NCBI RefSeq assembly: GCF_001467945.1
Contig: NZ_LNYQ01000013.1
Location: 382,684 to 446,683 of the forward strand
Source of the DNA: Legionella parisiensis
GTDB taxonomy: Bacteria > Pseudomonadota > Gammaproteobacteria > Legionellales > Legionellaceae
Direction: 5' to 3'
Length of the DNA: 64,000 bases
Shown here: piece after piece, positions 9,117-18,134 of the stretch
Position numbering within the stretch: the stretch's first letter is position 1
How the letters are laid out: every line of letters starts with the position of its first letter
Made by a program: the position numbers and the translations under genes
The notes under the pieces: model-generated
Databases searched by the model: none
Told to the model about the DNA's origin: nothing
What the model saw: only the letters and a program-made list of their open reading frames with translations

Positions 9117-9503
9117 ACAAAATCCCCTGATTTTTATATAAATTTTAATTAATAACATAACCTAACTTATCAAGATTGGCCAAATTTATTTACTCATTGG
9201 GGGCTGCGATACAAATGACCTCAACTCATAGTTCAGGCAGTGCAAACGCAGAACTAGAAAGGATGCGTAGTAAGAAATGGGCATGCGCTCTCAAATCAAT
9301 TAAGAAAGAAAATTATCATTTATTTAGCGTTCAATGCGCCAAATAGGGGCACCTTTGCTCTTATTTAACAAAACAATGACATTTATTTACACTTTATCTC
9401 TTTAATTTAATATTTGTTTAATAAATAATCAGTATCATATAGGTATTCCCTTGTTTTGCTTATTAACAGCAAATAAGTCCAGTAATTTAGGGGGGCGGAG
9501 ATT
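9117..9503. other. Intergenic region between divergent genes
   Basis: 387 bases with no convincing gene. It must hold the promoters of the GST-like gene (leftward) and of the coiled-coil gene at 9504 (rightward). The only pattern I find is the TTTAATATT-type direct repeat at 9406-9425, listed separately. Confidence 0.4.
9406..9425 (+). promoter_or_regulatory. Possible PmrA-type direct repeat
   Basis: Two nine-base units, TTTAATATT and TTTAATAAA, lie two bases apart, about 80 bases upstream of the coiled-coil gene. The Legionella PmrA regulator, which controls many Dot/Icm effector genes, binds tandem TTAATATT-like units. The match is imperfect and AT-rich DNA gives such repeats by chance, so this is a suggestion only. 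Confidence 0.3.
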
Positions 9504-10901
9504 ATGCCAATTGATCTGTGTGTAACAAGCCAAGAATTAATTAAACAATTAATTGCAATAGATCCAAGCCTCCAGCAGGCATTCACCAACCCAACGAAAA
9601 TTGATAAAAAAGCTCTATTAGCCTGGCTGGAATCTACTTCAAAAATTGAAAGCAACAGCAAAGCATTTTTTTTAATTACCTCATTGCGGGCTTCTTTATT
9701 GAAAGATCTCCATAAATCATTAAATTCTGGACAGGTAGAAGAGGAAACTCAAAAAGGAGGGATGTCTGCAAAAACTAAATATGCGCTATTAGCTCTTGCT
9801 GGAACTGTTTATTTTGGATGTGAAGGGTTTGATGGTATTACCGCAATGCTAGGCGCTTTTTCCTCTATTCCAACCATTGCTTTATTTGTGGCAGGAACAT
9901 TATTTTCAGTTCTTTCCATGGTCGTATTTTATAGTTTTGATTTGGTTGAAATTTCCAAAAACCTGGGGATCAAATCCACAGATACAAAAAAATTACTGGA
10001 TGTTTTACTTGATGAAGTGAAACAAATAGAAGCCATCCGCATGCGTCTTGCTAAAACTACCAAGAAAACTAAAGAGGAATTTGAAGAGGACCGTCAGCTT
10101 GCAACAATGTTACTGCAAAGATATAAGGACTTAGACCAAATTCGCCAGGATCTAACATCAGCTTCGAATAATCCTTATTTAAAAGCGGCTAAATACATCA
10201 CAGCCGGTGTTGCTGGTATTTTATTTTTTAGTGGTGGTTTTTTTGCTGGACAAACGGTAGCTTTGGCTATCGCCGGTTTATTTGTTACTGGCATGGCTGC
10301 AACGGCGTGGCCAATTGTTGTTGCGGGTGTTGCTGTTGGCTTAGCAGCACTAAGTGTTTATTGGTTTGTTGAACGCCCGGGGATCGAAAATCTGATTAGC
10401 CGATGGAAAGGATTGGATAAAAAGAAAATGGATAAACTATGTAAAGCGGATGTGGTAAAAAAAGAAACAGAAGAGCTGGAGGAATTAATTAAAAGCATTG
10501 ATTTTAAGATTGACTCGCTAGTTCAACACGAATCTGATCAAAGACAACACGAGGCAGATCAATTAAGAATCAAGCAATTGGAAGAGGAAGCGTCGGAATT
10601 GAAAGCACAGAAAGAAATGGCTCTTGTGCGAGCAGAAACAGCAGAGCTTGAAGTATCTCACTTAAATACCGAGTTAGAAAGGATAAAAGAACAACAACAA
10701 ATCAAGCCGACTATTGAGGCTGCAACACATGAAGAACACGTCGTTCCAGACACTATAAAAGTTGCCCGGGGCATCCATATTTCTAAAGATGATAATGCGC
10801 CGTCACCGCGTCAGCGATACTCTCTTTTTAAATCGGCATCTACAGGGCATCTCTTTGATTTAGGGAACAGTGCTATTCTTGATACAACCAACTCTATGTA
10901 G
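9504..10901 (+). CDS. Membrane and coiled-coil protein, candidate effector
   Basis: 465 residues, no signal peptide. Hydrophobic pairs lie at about residues 92-155 (ALLALAGTVYF; FVAGTLFSVLSMVVFYS) and 225-290 (ITAGVAGILFFSGGFFAG; LAIAGLFVTGMAATAW; VAGVAVGLAALSVYWF). A long charged coiled coil follows at about 305-400, rich in E/K/Q. The tail is polar (DDNAPSPRQRYSLF...TTNSM). Internal membrane hairpins plus a coiled coil and a soluble tail are common among Legionella proteins that act on host membranes; that role is inferred, not shown. GGGGGGCGGAG precedes the start. No known domain recognised. Confidence 0.85.
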   Translation: MPIDLCVTSQELIKQLIAIDPSLQQAFTNPTKIDKKALLAWLESTSKIESNSKAFFLITSLRASLLKDLHKSLNSGQVEEETQKGGMSAKTKYALLALAGTVYFGCEGFDGITAMLGAFSSIPTIALFVAGTLFSVLSMVVFYSFDLVEISKNLGIKSTDTKKLLDVLLDEVKQIEAIRMRLAKTTKKTKEEFEEDRQLATMLLQRYKDLDQIRQDLTSASNNPYLKAAKYITAGVAGILFFSGGFFAGQTVALAIAGLFVTGMAATAWPIVVAGVAVGLAALSVYWFVERPGIENLISRWKGLDKKKMDKLCKADVVKKETEELEELIKSIDFKIDSLVQHESDQRQHEADQLRIKQLEEEASELKAQKEMALVRAETAELEVSHLNTELERIKEQQQIKPTIEAATHEEHVVPDTIKVARGIHISKDDNAPSPRQRYSLFKSASTGHLFDLGNSAILDTTNSM

Positions 10902-10914
10902 ATTGCGATGTCAC

Positions 10915-10942
10915 TGTCATCCCTGCCTACGCAGGGATGACA
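10915..10942. terminator. Perfect 12-bp hairpin between convergent genes
   Basis: Arms TGTCATCCCTGC (10915-10926) and GCAGGGATGACA (10931-10942) pair perfectly around a 4-base loop. It sits between the convergent ends of the coiled-coil gene and plcC, so it could end transcription from both sides. The TGTCATCCC start recurs at about 28122, which suggests a dispersed palindromic repeat used as terminator. Confidence 0.6.
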
Positions 10943-10981
10943 AATTTTAGAGATAAGTTAACGTTCATTATATGTTGTATT

Positions 10982-12586
10982 TTAGAGTGTATGCGTACTC
11001 AATGTATCTTCTGCTTGTAAAACGTTATCTTCCAATGAACGGATTTTCCCAGAACTCAGCATGCCATTCTTTACCAGAGCCTGCATCACAGTGTGATTTT
11101 TTGCAGGCTGTTGCCAAACAGGTATGGCAAGTGGTTTTTGCCCAAGAACAATAGGGGGCTGGGGTATTGGTCTTCTTCCTGGGTTAAGCTCAAGTTCTTC
11201 TGCTTCCAGTAATTGAAGCTGTTCGGCGGTAAGTGTTTTGAGTTGACTGGCATAAATAAAGGGAAGAGCCCGAAGTTTGAACACCAAGGAAAATGCTTCG
11301 AATTTATTACTTAATTCAGTATAACCATGGTGTAATGGATCATTATATGTTGCTTGTAATTGGGATGGAGATAAGGTCTCAATGTTATTGAGATCAGTAC
11401 GATAATAAATTTTCTTGTCTAGACCTAATAGCAGCAAGGGCTGCGGTTGGCGGTATTGATAGTCAATATCAGGCATTTGTTCCAAGCCGCCATATTGTGA
11501 CTGCTCAGGCAATTTGCTTCCATTAAATACATGATGTAAATCGTGCAACGAAGAGGTCATTCCTGCTAGACAGGCTTGCTTGTTAAAATAATTATTTGCA
11601 ACATCAAAGTCACCATCACCGCTCGCTGTAACTGGAGGCTCGCTTTTATCTGGTGTTGGATCGTAAATGCGTTTGGTATAGACGGTTATCCTGTTTAATT
11701 CATCATGCAAATTATTGACTAAAATGCTGCCCCAAACTCCAAAGCGCTCTGGAAGTAATGCTCGTAAATCACCCATAAATGAAACATGGCCCGCAGCAAA
11801 ATGATCGGTATAATAGTGAAAACAAAAAAACTCCATTCCCAAAGACAAAGCCTGATAGCGATAGGCTAAATCCTCTAGGGTTTCGCGATCCAAACCTTTA
11901 GGGGTTTGCTCGAGGATTTGAAGTAACGCATTGAAATCACTATTTTTTGATTGATAGTCTGCATGAGCCAGAAATTGTTTTAACTCATAATAAATACGTG
12001 CATATTTCAATGCGATACAATGGCCTATAGCATAAACACGGACTGACCATGGAGTGAAATGTGCTATATTTCTATTTAAAATATCACTGTAGTTTTTTAC
12101 TCTAAGTGCAAACATGAGTTGTTGTGCGTAGAAATTTAATGTGCTTGAGAATGGAATATAATTGGAATTGTTGATGGTATAAATCGTATCAATATCACTT
12201 TGTTTTACATTATTATTTGCTAATCGTTGATAAGAGCTGATGAGTTTTTCTTGCTCGTTCTCGGTAATGGGCTTTTTAATCAAATATTTTCCCAAAGTAG
12301 TGCAGGTTCCTGTGCTATCATAAGCTTTTGGATTATCTTTAAATTCACAAATGCTCGGCAACTTAAATGATATTTCTTTGCCTCCAAAATAATCACCAGA
12401 CATGGCGATAATGACACCAGCAGATACTTTTAAGCCGATGGGTTCGGGAAGACCATTCTCATTAATTCCTTGTAAGTGCAAATGCAAGGCGCCTTTTTCA
12501 ATATCGATGTATGGGTTGCCTTTTAAGGCATCCCATTCTTGAAATCGCAATGCATCACCCAGCTCTGTGTGTTCATTTGTATCCAT
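10982..12586 (-). CDS. plcC: Zinc metallophospholipase C, PlcC/CegC1-like
   Basis: A 534-residue member of the Legionella/Pseudomonas zinc phospholipase C family. Recognisable motifs are SGDYFGGK (residues 63-70), the NRNIAHFTPWSV segment (~171-182) with IGHCIALKYA, and the metal-site motif HYYTDHFAAGH (257-267). PlcA and PlcB of L. pneumophila carry signal peptides and use type II secretion, whereas PlcC/CegC1 has none and is moved into host cells by Dot/Icm. This protein also lacks a signal peptide, so PlcC is the best match. The ATG at 12586 has GGAG seven bases before it. Expected action: hydrolysis of phosphatidylcholine/phosphatidylglycerol-type lipids in the host. Confidence 0.8.
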   Translation of the reverse strand: MDTNEHTELGDALRFQEWDALKGNPYIDIEKGALHLHLQGINENGLPEPIGLKVSAGVIIAMSGDYFGGKEISFKLPSICEFKDNPKAYDSTGTCTTLGKYLIKKPITENEQEKLISSYQRLANNNVKQSDIDTIYTINNSNYIPFSSTLNFYAQQLMFALRVKNYSDILNRNIAHFTPWSVRVYAIGHCIALKYARIYYELKQFLAHADYQSKNSDFNALLQILEQTPKGLDRETLEDLAYRYQALSLGMEFFCFHYYTDHFAAGHVSFMGDLRALLPERFGVWGSILVNNLHDELNRITVYTKRIYDPTPDKSEPPVTASGDGDFDVANNYFNKQACLAGMTSSLHDLHHVFNGSKLPEQSQYGGLEQMPDIDYQYRQPQPLLLLGLDKKIYYRTDLNNIETLSPSQLQATYNDPLHHGYTELSNKFEAFSLVFKLRALPFIYASQLKTLTAEQLQLLEAEELELNPGRRPIPQPPIVLGQKPLAIPVWQQPAKNHTVMQALVKNGMLSSGKIRSLEDNVLQAEDTLSTHTL

Positions 12587-12789
12587 AAGCAAGCTCCATT
12601 TTTATTTTTATTTATTGCGCCTTAAAAACAATGAACTTCTAAATGCGATTCTTACATCAAAGAAAAAAAAGGGTAAAAAATAACTATAGATGTGAGATGT
12701 CAAGTTTTCAAATAAGCCATTAAAGCTCATTAAGAGTAGAGTGTATTTTTGCATCTATAATTATAATAAATAAGCAAGATGAGGCTATT

Positions 12790-13842
12790 ATGACCGATAA
12801 AAAAATTGAGCAACCAATAGGAGTTCACCGTAATACTTTATTTTCAAATACAGCAGATTTGAATACAGCTTCCTCTAAAGACCGTCTAAAAGATTTTGAT
12901 GCAAAAAAACAGGATGCATGGCTTGAATTCAGCAAAGGAGTGATTCAAGAACTAGGTGAACGAGCATCCTCTTTTCCAGAAGTACCACCGGAGGTTCGTA
13001 AGGACATTAATTGTCCTCCAGATATGTTGCGCACACAAGTCGGTTGTACCTATGCTTGGTTAGCTGATAAGCGGCGGGAGGTAGCCAAAGCGCTGAAACA
13101 TGGGCCATTGAGGCACCAATTCGGATTAATTAATAAAGCAGGTTTTGTATCTACAGATGATTTTAATTTATCCAAGGATTTACCATCGCAAAAAAATCTG
13201 ATCTATTTGCATTTATCCGATTTAATTCATCAAAGCTGGGGGCACGTTGAGGTGCAACAACGTCCGGATAAATCAGGCGAAGGAGCAATATACACAATTA
13301 AGATTAAAATGACTGACGAGGAACGCGAATTAGCGCACAAAAAAAACGCAGCTTCGGAGTTTCCATTTATTGAAGATGATGTGGTCCTTACGATTACTTT
13401 TAATGATTATGGCAAGGATGACAGTAGAACATCGATTGTGATTGATCACCGCTTTACCCCTTTTGCTGAGGATTATCGCGATAAGTCCAGTTATTTTCAG
13501 GTACAATTTGAATTAATCGACCCTTATTTTCAAGCATGCTTTAATTGGGAACCTACCCAGGATATCAACGATTTTTTAATCAATGCAGGAAAACTTGCGT
13601 ACAATCTTGCTCGATTACAGCCAGTAGGCCGAGGAAATTCAGCAATTGTTGAATGGATGATAAGAGGTCTCGCCCAAGCAAAAAACATTGAATTAGGGCC
13701 TTTTAATCATAATGAGCTGGGTTGGGATTTTAAAGCGTTTTTAACTCCAGAAATTAATGTGTATGCACAATGGTTTGCTGAAAAAGCGTTTAGCAGTTGT
13801 GCATTAAAAGATAATGAAAATTTAGTGTTTAAAAACGGATAA
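12790..13842 (+). CDS. Hypothetical protein, possible effector
   Basis: 350 residues, soluble, no signal peptide or membrane segment; GAGG lies a few bases before the ATG. The N-terminal ~110 residues are charged and polar. The middle contains a beta-rich stretch (GHVEVQQRPDKSG, YTIKIKM, VVLTITFNDYG, TSIVIDHRF). The C-terminal ~70 residues look the most constrained: LARLQPVGRGNSAIVEWM, then ELGPFNHNELGW and YAQWFAEKAF. The G-R-G-N-S-A-I-x-E-W pattern recalls short signatures in some secreted effectors, but I cannot assign a family. It is divergent from plcC, separated by about 200 bp. Likely accessory. Confidence 0.8.
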   Translation: MTDKKIEQPIGVHRNTLFSNTADLNTASSKDRLKDFDAKKQDAWLEFSKGVIQELGERASSFPEVPPEVRKDINCPPDMLRTQVGCTYAWLADKRREVAKALKHGPLRHQFGLINKAGFVSTDDFNLSKDLPSQKNLIYLHLSDLIHQSWGHVEVQQRPDKSGEGAIYTIKIKMTDEERELAHKKNAASEFPFIEDDVVLTITFNDYGKDDSRTSIVIDHRFTPFAEDYRDKSSYFQVQFELIDPYFQACFNWEPTQDINDFLINAGKLAYNLARLQPVGRGNSAIVEWMIRGLAQAKNIELGPFNHNELGWDFKAFLTPEINVYAQWFAEKAFSSCALKDNENLVFKNG

Positions 13843-13962
13843 GTTGGTTCGGAGGCATGGTTGGTAATAATAATGAATTTGCTTTATTAGGACCATTCGT
13901 TAGAGCATGTTACCCTATCCATTCTTTCCCTTACCTGCTGCGACGTATGGAGGCGAGAAGGA

Positions 13963-14196
13963 GTGCCCACATTCTATGTGCCACTTCTTATTTTTTATCT
14001 ATTTATTGCTAGGGGAAAAGTAAGTATAGCAAAGATGCTCATGGAAGAATTAAAACAAATCCGTATATTACGTCACTACGATAAAATTGGAAGAGGTGAA
14101 CCTTGGATTGTTGACTCAATGTTGGATGAAAGAGCGTCATTCAACCTTTCTCCGGAGAGAAAGGAAGCAATAATCACTGATTATTTAAAATCATAA
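13963..14196 (+). CDS. Small hypothetical protein, start uncertain
   Basis: 77 codons from GTG at 13963, with GGAGG nine bases upstream (13949-13953). The first ~20 residues are hydrophobic (FYVPLLIFYLFIARG) and could be a membrane anchor; the rest is charged (KQIRILRHYDKIG, ERASFNLSPERKEAII). An internal start near ATG 14035 is also possible, giving about 53 residues. Its 3' end overlaps the 3' end of the opposite gene by 16 bp. No family known; could be spurious. Confidence 0.4.
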   Translation: MPTFYVPLLIFYLFIARGKVSIAKMLMEELKQIRILRHYDKIGRGEPWIVDSMLDERASFNLSPERKEAIITDYLKS

Positions 14197-14639
14197 GTAT
14201 AATATTGAGGGTACGCTTCAGGAGGATCGCTAGGAAAAATTTGTCCTGATAGATATTGTTCTTCAAATGTAGGTAATGGTAATTTTGCAGCTGCTTGTTG
14301 AAAAAAATAATTTCTTAATAGAACCGCTTTTTGATTATGAATGTTCTTAAATTTATTAACGTCTGTTTGGTAACTTTCTTCAACATCAGCAAGAAATTTT
14401 TTTAGCATCTGACTTTGGTCTTCATTAAGCTTGAGCTGGAAAGGTGCAAATGTATTTGTTACTGTTGCATAAAATCCACGATAATGAATAGTTAACTCAT
14501 CGATGATTTCTTGTGTTGCCCTCTTTGTTAAGATTCTCTGATTAAGTAAACGTTGTTTTAAATCGCGATAGACAGGAACGATTTCCGCATCCCATTTTTT
14601 TTCAAACGCATCGATTAAATCTTCAAATTTTTTTGGCAT
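14181..14639 (-). CDS. Hypothetical protein
   Basis: 152 residues, soluble, mainly helical and rich in K, E, Q and F (FEDLIDAFEKKWDAE, LLNQRILTKRATQEII). The C-terminus is proline- and tyrosine-rich (PSDPPEAYPQYYTYDFK). An AGAG ribosome site sits six bases before the ATG at 14639. No signal peptide or domain recognised. It ends convergently, overlapping the small gene to its left by 16 bp. Function unknown. Confidence 0.7.
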   Translation of the reverse strand: MPKKFEDLIDAFEKKWDAEIVPVYRDLKQRLLNQRILTKRATQEIIDELTIHYRGFYATVTNTFAPFQLKLNEDQSQMLKKFLADVEESYQTDVNKFKNIHNQKAVLLRNYFFQQAAAKLPLPTFEEQYLSGQIFPSDPPEAYPQYYTYDFK

Positions 14640-14887
14640 TTTAACTCTTCAATCAAAAAGGAAAAAAATTATACATAACATTTAAATAAATATCAAATGA
14701 TTTGGTTTTGTACAAATCGTTATGCAAGAGAATAAGTTGGTCTGCTATTTTTCTTGAGTAATTTTTACTCTAACTACTTATTAAGTAATAAATGATTTAT
14801 ATTTCAATGAAGATATCAAATAAATAGAATAATGTCGGGATAAAAGCACAAGAAGTTGTTTCTAAGTAAAAAATGGAGGTTTTTATT

Positions 14888-16075
14888 ATGCATGAATTAA
14901 TTAAACCAGCACTTTTTAATGCGCAATTAATAAGAAGCTTAGGATGTGCTACATATCAAGGGGCTGAAGTTGGGGAATGCCTTGCTATAGCGAAGCAAAT
15001 AGAACCTGGCAATAAAGAAAGTTGGTATGCACGGTGGACGGCTTTTGCTGATAGCAATTTCAGGATGGCAGAAACTTATCGAAGGCAAGGTTTTCATTAT
15101 GATGCCAAATTGGCCTTTCTGCGTGCTTGTACTTATTACCGAACAGCCTTTTTCTTCCTGGAGGATGAACCTGCTGATCCAAGAATCGAACACGCATTAC
15201 AATACAGTATTCGTGCTTTTCACCAAGCACTCGAATTTTTTGAAACTCCTGTGGAACAAGTAGAAATTCCCTTTGAGGAAACAACATTGCCTGGCTATCT
15301 TTATCTGAATAACTCTTTTTCAAATCATCCTAAACCTATTTTAATTGATACTGGCGGGGGCGATAGCACTAAGGAAGAATTATATTTTAGTTCGGCAGCG
15401 GAAGCGTTAAAGCGAGGCTTTCATTGTTTAAATTTTGAAGGTCCTGGTCAAGGCAGTATGCTGCGTTTAAATAAAATACCCTTCATTCCTGATTGGGAGC
15501 GGGTTATCAAAAAGGTTGTCGATTTTATCAGCAATCGTCCCGAAATTGATCAGAATAAGATCTTCTTGATGGGGCGCAGTTTTGGTGGTTATCTTGCTGC
15601 TCGAGCGGTAACGAAAGAAAGACGTATCGCTGCCTGCATTGTTGATCCTGGGATATTTGATGCTAGTGGTAATCTCGAAGCTAAATTTAATTCGTTTATG
15701 ACGAAGTTCCCTGATTTACACGATGCTCCCATAGAACAAGCCTTAGTACACCTCATGAAAACAGATGAAAATTTACGGTTTATGCTAGAAAGTCGAAAAT
15801 GGCGATTTGGCGCTAAAACAATTGAAGAAATGCTCGAAAAAACGCGTGCTTACACGTTGGCTGGCTTAGCCGAAAAGATTCAATGTCCTATGTTGATTTG
15901 TGATAATACTCTAGAATACATCACATTAGGCCAGGCAAAAAAACTGTATGATCAGCTCCAATGTAAAAAACAATATATTCTTTTCAATGATGAAGAGGGT
16001 ACTGGCGGCCATTGCCAACCACTTGCACCACGATTATTTAGTGCAAAAATACATGCTTGGCTCAATACATTATAG
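14888..16075 (+). CDS. Alpha/beta hydrolase, FrsA/dihydropseudooxynicotine-hydrolase type
   Basis: 395 residues. A helical N-terminal region (~1-130, repeated aromatic/basic helices such as SWYARWTAFADSNFRMAE) precedes the alpha/beta hydrolase core. The core shows DTGGGDSTKEE at the oxyanion region, FEGPGQGS, the nucleophile elbow GRSFGGY with its Ser, the acid region LICDNTLEYI and the catalytic His in GGHCQP. This arrangement matches the family of 2,6-dihydropseudooxynicotine hydrolase and FrsA-like esterases; the substrate is unknown. ATG at 14888 is chosen because GGAGG (14875-14879) precedes it, while the ATG at 14873 overlaps that site. Confidence 0.88.
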   Translation: MHELIKPALFNAQLIRSLGCATYQGAEVGECLAIAKQIEPGNKESWYARWTAFADSNFRMAETYRRQGFHYDAKLAFLRACTYYRTAFFFLEDEPADPRIEHALQYSIRAFHQALEFFETPVEQVEIPFEETTLPGYLYLNNSFSNHPKPILIDTGGGDSTKEELYFSSAAEALKRGFHCLNFEGPGQGSMLRLNKIPFIPDWERVIKKVVDFISNRPEIDQNKIFLMGRSFGGYLAARAVTKERRIAACIVDPGIFDASGNLEAKFNSFMTKFPDLHDAPIEQALVHLMKTDENLRFMLESRKWRFGAKTIEEMLEKTRAYTLAGLAEKIQCPMLICDNTLEYITLGQAKKLYDQLQCKKQYILFNDEEGTGGHCQPLAPRLFSAKIHAWLNTL

Positions 16076-16180
16076 GTTACCTCAAGAGCATAAAATGGCA
16101 TTATATAATGCAAAATGAGGCAAAAAGCTTGAGTCATCATTAAAAGCCCCCTAGAGAGCCATTCAGTTTCAGGAAGATAA

Positions 16181-17131
16181 ATGCAGTCTATAGGTACATG
16201 GTGGTTGTGGATAGTTTTTATTGTTTTGATACTGATTGTATTAAGTATCGATATTTTTCTTTTAACTAGAAATAAAAGAGAGCCCACCCTTAAGGCATCT
16301 TGCGTATGGGTTACTGTTTGGGTTGTCTTGGCCTTGCTTTTTAATGTCTTTTTGTGGGTCTATCTATCACAAGGCGATACAAGCAATATAGCGAATCAAA
16401 AAGCCCTTGAATTTCTTGCTGCTTATCTGATTGAAGAATCGTTATCAATGGATAATATTTTTGTATTTATCATGATATTTAAATATTTTTCTATTCCCTT
16501 AAAGTATCAGCGCCGTCTACTCTTATTTGGTGTGTTAGGCGCAATCTCTATGAGAATAATACTTATTGTATTTGGGATCTGGCTCATGAATAAATTCAAG
16601 TGGATTTTATATCTTTTTGGCATACTACTCATTTATTCCGCGACTAAATTCTTCACTTTGTTTAAAGACGAACAATTTGTTACTAATAATTTCGTTCTGA
16701 AAACACTGAGAAAAATTTTCCCAATAACAAAAAAAATTTCGGGCGGTCATTTTATTGTTAAGAAAAATAAATCGTATTTTGTAACTCCTCTATTTGTTGT
16801 TCTTATTTTTATTGAAGTGAGTGATTTGATTTTTGCCATTGACAGCATTCCTGCAGTATTGGGTATTACTCAAGATCCATTTATTGCGTGTTCATCAAAT
16901 GCTTTTGCAATACTGGGATTACGGGCCATGTATTTCATTTTGGCACATATAGAAAATAAATTTCGTTATCTTAACTATGGGTTAGCCCTGATTTTAGGTT
17001 TCATTGGAATAAAAATGTTACTGCATGATCTTGTTGATATTCCTATAGTAGTTACGCTTTCAATGATTGTTTTGACACTTGGCGGCGCAATTATTGTCAG
17101 CAAATTATGGAAAAATAAAATCAGCAATTAA
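16181..17131 (+). CDS. TerC/Alx family membrane protein
   Basis: A 316-residue inner-membrane protein with about eight to nine hydrophobic segments. TerC-family signatures are present: EESLSMDNIFVF, RRLLLFGVLGAI, the cytoplasmic loop with KNKSYFVTPLF, and FIEVSDLIFAIDSIPAVLGIT with acidic residues in membrane helices that probably bind metal ions. Known relatives (E. coli Alx, TerC) are linked to manganese export and metal loading of exported proteins. AGGA precedes the ATG. A short stem CTCAAG/CTTGAG lies in the 105-bp leader, which is too short for me to call a riboswitch. Confidence 0.92.
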   Translation: MQSIGTWWLWIVFIVLILIVLSIDIFLLTRNKREPTLKASCVWVTVWVVLALLFNVFLWVYLSQGDTSNIANQKALEFLAAYLIEESLSMDNIFVFIMIFKYFSIPLKYQRRLLLFGVLGAISMRIILIVFGIWLMNKFKWILYLFGILLIYSATKFFTLFKDEQFVTNNFVLKTLRKIFPITKKISGGHFIVKKNKSYFVTPLFVVLIFIEVSDLIFAIDSIPAVLGITQDPFIACSSNAFAILGLRAMYFILAHIENKFRYLNYGLALILGFIGIKMLLHDLVDIPIVVTLSMIVLTLGGAIIVSKLWKNKISN

Positions 17132-17205
17132 TCTAACTTACCTTAATAATCATATACTAACGCCTTAAAAGAGCGATAACTAATTATTGAAGAAAAGGGA
17201 TATCT

Positions 17206-18012
17206 ATGGAGCAATTCTTAATTTTTGCACTGGTAGGCTTCTTGGCACAAATCATTGATGGTGCTTTAGGCATGGCCTATGGGGTGATTGTTACGGGTGT
17301 TTTAGTGACTTATGGTATTCCTCCTGCAGTGGCTAGTGCGGCAGTGCATACCTCTGAGATAGTCACAACCGGTATTTCTGGTTTATCGCATGCAATGTTT
17401 AAAAATATAGATTATGCGTTATTTAGACGATTAGCTATTCCAGGTATTATGGGAAGCATTATTGGTGCGTTCCTTTTAACAAAAGCATCAGAGAAAATAG
17501 CAAGGCCTTTTATTGCAATATATTTGCTTGTTATGGGTTGCGTTATTTTATACCGAGCATTCCAGGGTGGTAAAATCAGGGAGCTCCTAAAAAATTATAG
17601 GGTCAAGCGCTTAAAAACCAGGCGTGCACTACCCTCTAATCATGCACGTGGGTTAATCCCCCTTGGCTTTTTTGGGGGGGTCTTTGATGCAACAGGTGGA
17701 GGTGGTTGGGGAGCCATTGTTAATTCCACCTTACTTGTACAGGGAACTTCGCCTTCTTACACTATAGGTACAGTTAATTTGACTGAATTTTTAATCACTA
17801 TTAGTGTTTCTGCAACTTTCTTTTTTGTAATTGGGATTTCCAATTGGTTCATTATTCTCGGATTGATTGTAGGTGGGGCCATTGCCTCTCCTTTTGCTGC
17901 ATATATCGTGCGATATGTGCAACCAAGACTCATTATGCTGCTCGCAGGAACAGTAGTTGTAGTACTTGGAATACACTCAATTATTACCTTTTCTATGAAA
18001 TGGATGTATTGA
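17206..18012 (+). CDS. TauE/SafE family sulfite/anion exporter-like permease
   Basis: A 268-residue membrane protein of the TauE/SafE family (PF01925). It has an N-terminal repeat beginning FLAQIIDGALGMAYG and PPAVASAAVHTSEI, and a second repeat with GFFGGVFDATGGGGWG, TIGTVNLTEF and GGAIASPFAAY; these paired signatures are diagnostic. Members export sulfite, sulfonates or related organic anions; the substrate here cannot be told. It follows the TerC-like gene by 74 bp in the same direction. Confidence 0.92.
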   Translation: MEQFLIFALVGFLAQIIDGALGMAYGVIVTGVLVTYGIPPAVASAAVHTSEIVTTGISGLSHAMFKNIDYALFRRLAIPGIMGSIIGAFLLTKASEKIARPFIAIYLLVMGCVILYRAFQGGKIRELLKNYRVKRLKTRRALPSNHARGLIPLGFFGGVFDATGGGGWGAIVNSTLLVQGTSPSYTIGTVNLTEFLITISVSATFFFVIGISNWFIILGLIVGGAIASPFAAYIVRYVQPRLIMLLAGTVVVVLGIHSIITFSMKWMY

Positions 18013-18134
18013 TATATTGTCATATATAGATGGGAAGATAATTAATTCGAGAAAACTATTTCCCAATCCAAAAATAGAACCGTAAATACAAACGAAAGGA
18101 TAGGAAATCAATAGGGAAAGAAGATGCTCCTGTT

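Noticed and set aside
9407..9661. Minus-strand 84-codon open frame
   Set aside because: It is mostly antisense to the coiled-coil protein gene and lacks start signals.
16082..16132. Possible manganese (yybP-ykoY) riboswitch before the TerC-like gene
   Set aside because: Only one CTCAAG/CTTGAG stem is seen in a ~105-base leader; the conserved loop sequences of that riboswitch are absent.
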